20,963 nucleotides of DNA from DASZGI01 sp035938995 (lineage in GTDB: Bacteria > Actinomycetota > Actinomycetes > Streptomycetales > Catenulisporaceae): assembly GCF_035938995.1 (NCBI RefSeq), contig NZ_DASZGI010000137.1, forward strand, positions 1 through 20,963, given 5' to 3'. How positions within the stretch are numbered: position 1 is the first letter of the stretch; the number at the start of each line of letters is the position of its first letter. Below, piece after piece: positions 20,037-20,963 of the stretch. The position numbers and the translations under genes were made by a program. Under the pieces are notes generated by a model that saw only the letters and a program-made list of their open reading frames with translations, was not told the origin of the DNA and ran no database searches.

Positions 20037-20963
20037 GTGATCGTCAACGAACCAGTGTCAGACTCCCCGCTCGACCTGCCCAAGAGCGAGCGCGACCCGG
20101 AGTGGTTCAAGCGGGCCGTCTTCTACGAGGTTCTCGTCCGCTCGTTCCACGACGCGAACAACGACGGCACCGGTGATCTCAAGGGCCTGACCAGCAAGCT
20201 GGACTACCTGCAATGGCTCGGGATCGACTGCATCTGGCTGCCGCCGTTCTTCAAGTCGCCGCTGCGCGACGGCGGCTACGACGTGTCGGACTACACCGCC
20301 GTGCTGCCCGAGTTCGGCGACCTGGGTGACTTCGTCGAGTTCGTCGAGCAGGCGCACGCCCGCGGCATCCGGGTGATCATCGACTTCGTGGTGAACCACA
20401 CCAGCGACCAGCACCCGTGGTTCCAGGCATCCCGCCAGGACCCGGAGGGCCCGTACGGCGAGTACTACGTCTGGGCGGACGACGACAAGCAGTACCAGGA
20501 CGCGCGGATCATCTTCGTCGACACCGAGACCTCGAACTGGACCTTCGACCCGGTGCGCAAGCAGTACTACTGGCACCGGTTCTTCTCGCACCAGCCGGAC
20601 CTGAACTACGAGAACCCGGAAGTGCACACCGAGATGCTGGCCGCGCTGCGGTTCTGGCTGGACCTCGGCATCGACGGCTTCCGGCTCGACGCGGTGCCCT
20701 ACCTCTACCAGGAGGAGGGCACCAACTGCGAGAACCTGCCCAGGACCCACGGGTTCCTGAAGAAGGTCCGCAAGATGGTCGACGCGGAGTACCCGGACAC
20801 GGTGCTGCTGGCCGAGGCGAACCAGTGGCCGGCCGACGTGGTGGAGTACTTCGGCGACGCCAAGATCGGCGGCGACGAGTGCCACATGGCCTTCCACTTC
20901 CCGGTCATGCCCCGCATCTTCATGGCCGTGCGCCGCGAGTCGCGCTACCCCATCTCCGAGATC
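20037..20963 (+). CDS. treS: Trehalose synthase TreS, 5' part (cut by window end)
   Basis: GH13_16 enzyme interconverting trehalose and maltose; it supplies maltose for phosphorylation and then GlgE. The frame starts at GTG 20037 with GGAG (20028-20031) 5 bases upstream and stays open to the last base (309 codons seen of a usual ~560-600). The N-terminus W-F-K-R-A-V-F-Y-E-V-L-V-R-S-F-H-D-A-N-N-D-G-x-G-D matches the family. Region I is I-I-D-F-V-V-N-H-T-S, region II G-F-R-L-D with nucleophile D218, region III L-L-A-E-A-N-Q-W with acid/base E260. The third acidic residue lies beyond the window. In related genomes a maltokinase and a branching enzyme gene follow; that cannot be checked here. Confidence 0.95.
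   Translation, partial: MIVNEPVSDSPLDLPKSERDPEWFKRAVFYEVLVRSFHDANNDGTGDLKGLTSKLDYLQWLGIDCIWLPPFFKSPLRDGGYDVSDYTAVLPEFGDLGDFVEFVEQAHARGIRVIIDFVVNHTSDQHPWFQASRQDPEGPYGEYYVWADDDKQYQDARIIFVDTETSNWTFDPVRKQYYWHRFFSHQPDLNYENPEVHTEMLAALRFWLDLGIDGFRLDAVPYLYQEEGTNCENLPRTHGFLKKVRKMVDAEYPDTVLLAEANQWPADVVEYFGDAKIGGDECHMAFHFPVMPRIFMAVRRESRYPISEI

Noticed and set aside
1..20963. Mobile element, phage, CRISPR or defence island
   Set aside because: No transposase, integrase, spaced repeat array, terminal inverted repeats or defence gene was seen; gene content is core metabolism with a few small unknown genes.

Overview
This window reads as chromosomal DNA from a high-GC actinomycete. Coding sequences show strong G/C preference at third codon positions. 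GTG and TTG starts occur, and the glgP <-> glgE-treS arrangement matches what is known from Streptomyces and its relatives. A member of the Streptomycetales or Catenulisporales is my best guess; this is inference, since there is no rRNA or other marker gene here. I saw no tRNA, rRNA, CRISPR array, insertion sequence or phage gene.

Layout. Positions 1-303 hold no gene I can defend. Next come two poorly characterised genes (304-906, perhaps a divergent YceI-like protein; 1017-1631, unrecognised) and a TTG-initiated undecaprenyl-diphosphatase, uppP, with a central insertion (1706-2725). Facing it on the minus strand is a two-gene unit of a DUF2127 membrane protein and a MarR regulator (4270-2826). 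Divergent from that is a DUF3817 membrane protein (4404-4736). Then follow ilvD (4860-6740), a second MarR regulator (6808-7386) and, after a 350-base gap with a terminator-like hairpin and a promoter, icmA, the large subunit of an isobutyryl-CoA mutase type B12 enzyme (7737-9446). A perfect 16-bp stem separates icmA from a minus-strand three-gene cassette: two proteins each carrying two YbjQ/UPF0145 domains, plus a small companion of unknown function (11670-9535). Upstream of the cassette on the same strand is an enoyl-CoA hydratase (12646-11828).

The last 8 kb is an alpha-glucan/trehalose region. glgX (debranching) converges on glgP (phosphorylase), with a two-tier hairpin between them. glgP is divergent from glgE (maltosyltransferase) and treS (trehalose synthase, cut by the window end). 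GlgX and GlgP take glycogen-like glucan apart. TreS and GlgE, with a maltokinase and branching enzyme expected outside the window, build glucan from trehalose via maltose 1-phosphate.

Most interesting: (i) the tandem double-YbjQ cassette with its companion gene; (ii) TTA leucine codons, as far as I can read, only in glgX and glgE, suggesting tRNA-Leu(UUA) (bldA-type) control of glucan metabolism; (iii) a near-consensus leaderless promoter for icmA with a perfect palindrome in its spacer, downstream of ilvD and a MarR gene; (iv) a cluster of TTAGCG half-sites in the glgP/glgE divergent promoter; (v) a possible translation-coupled small ORF at the end of glgX. I found no confidently novel defence or mobile system.
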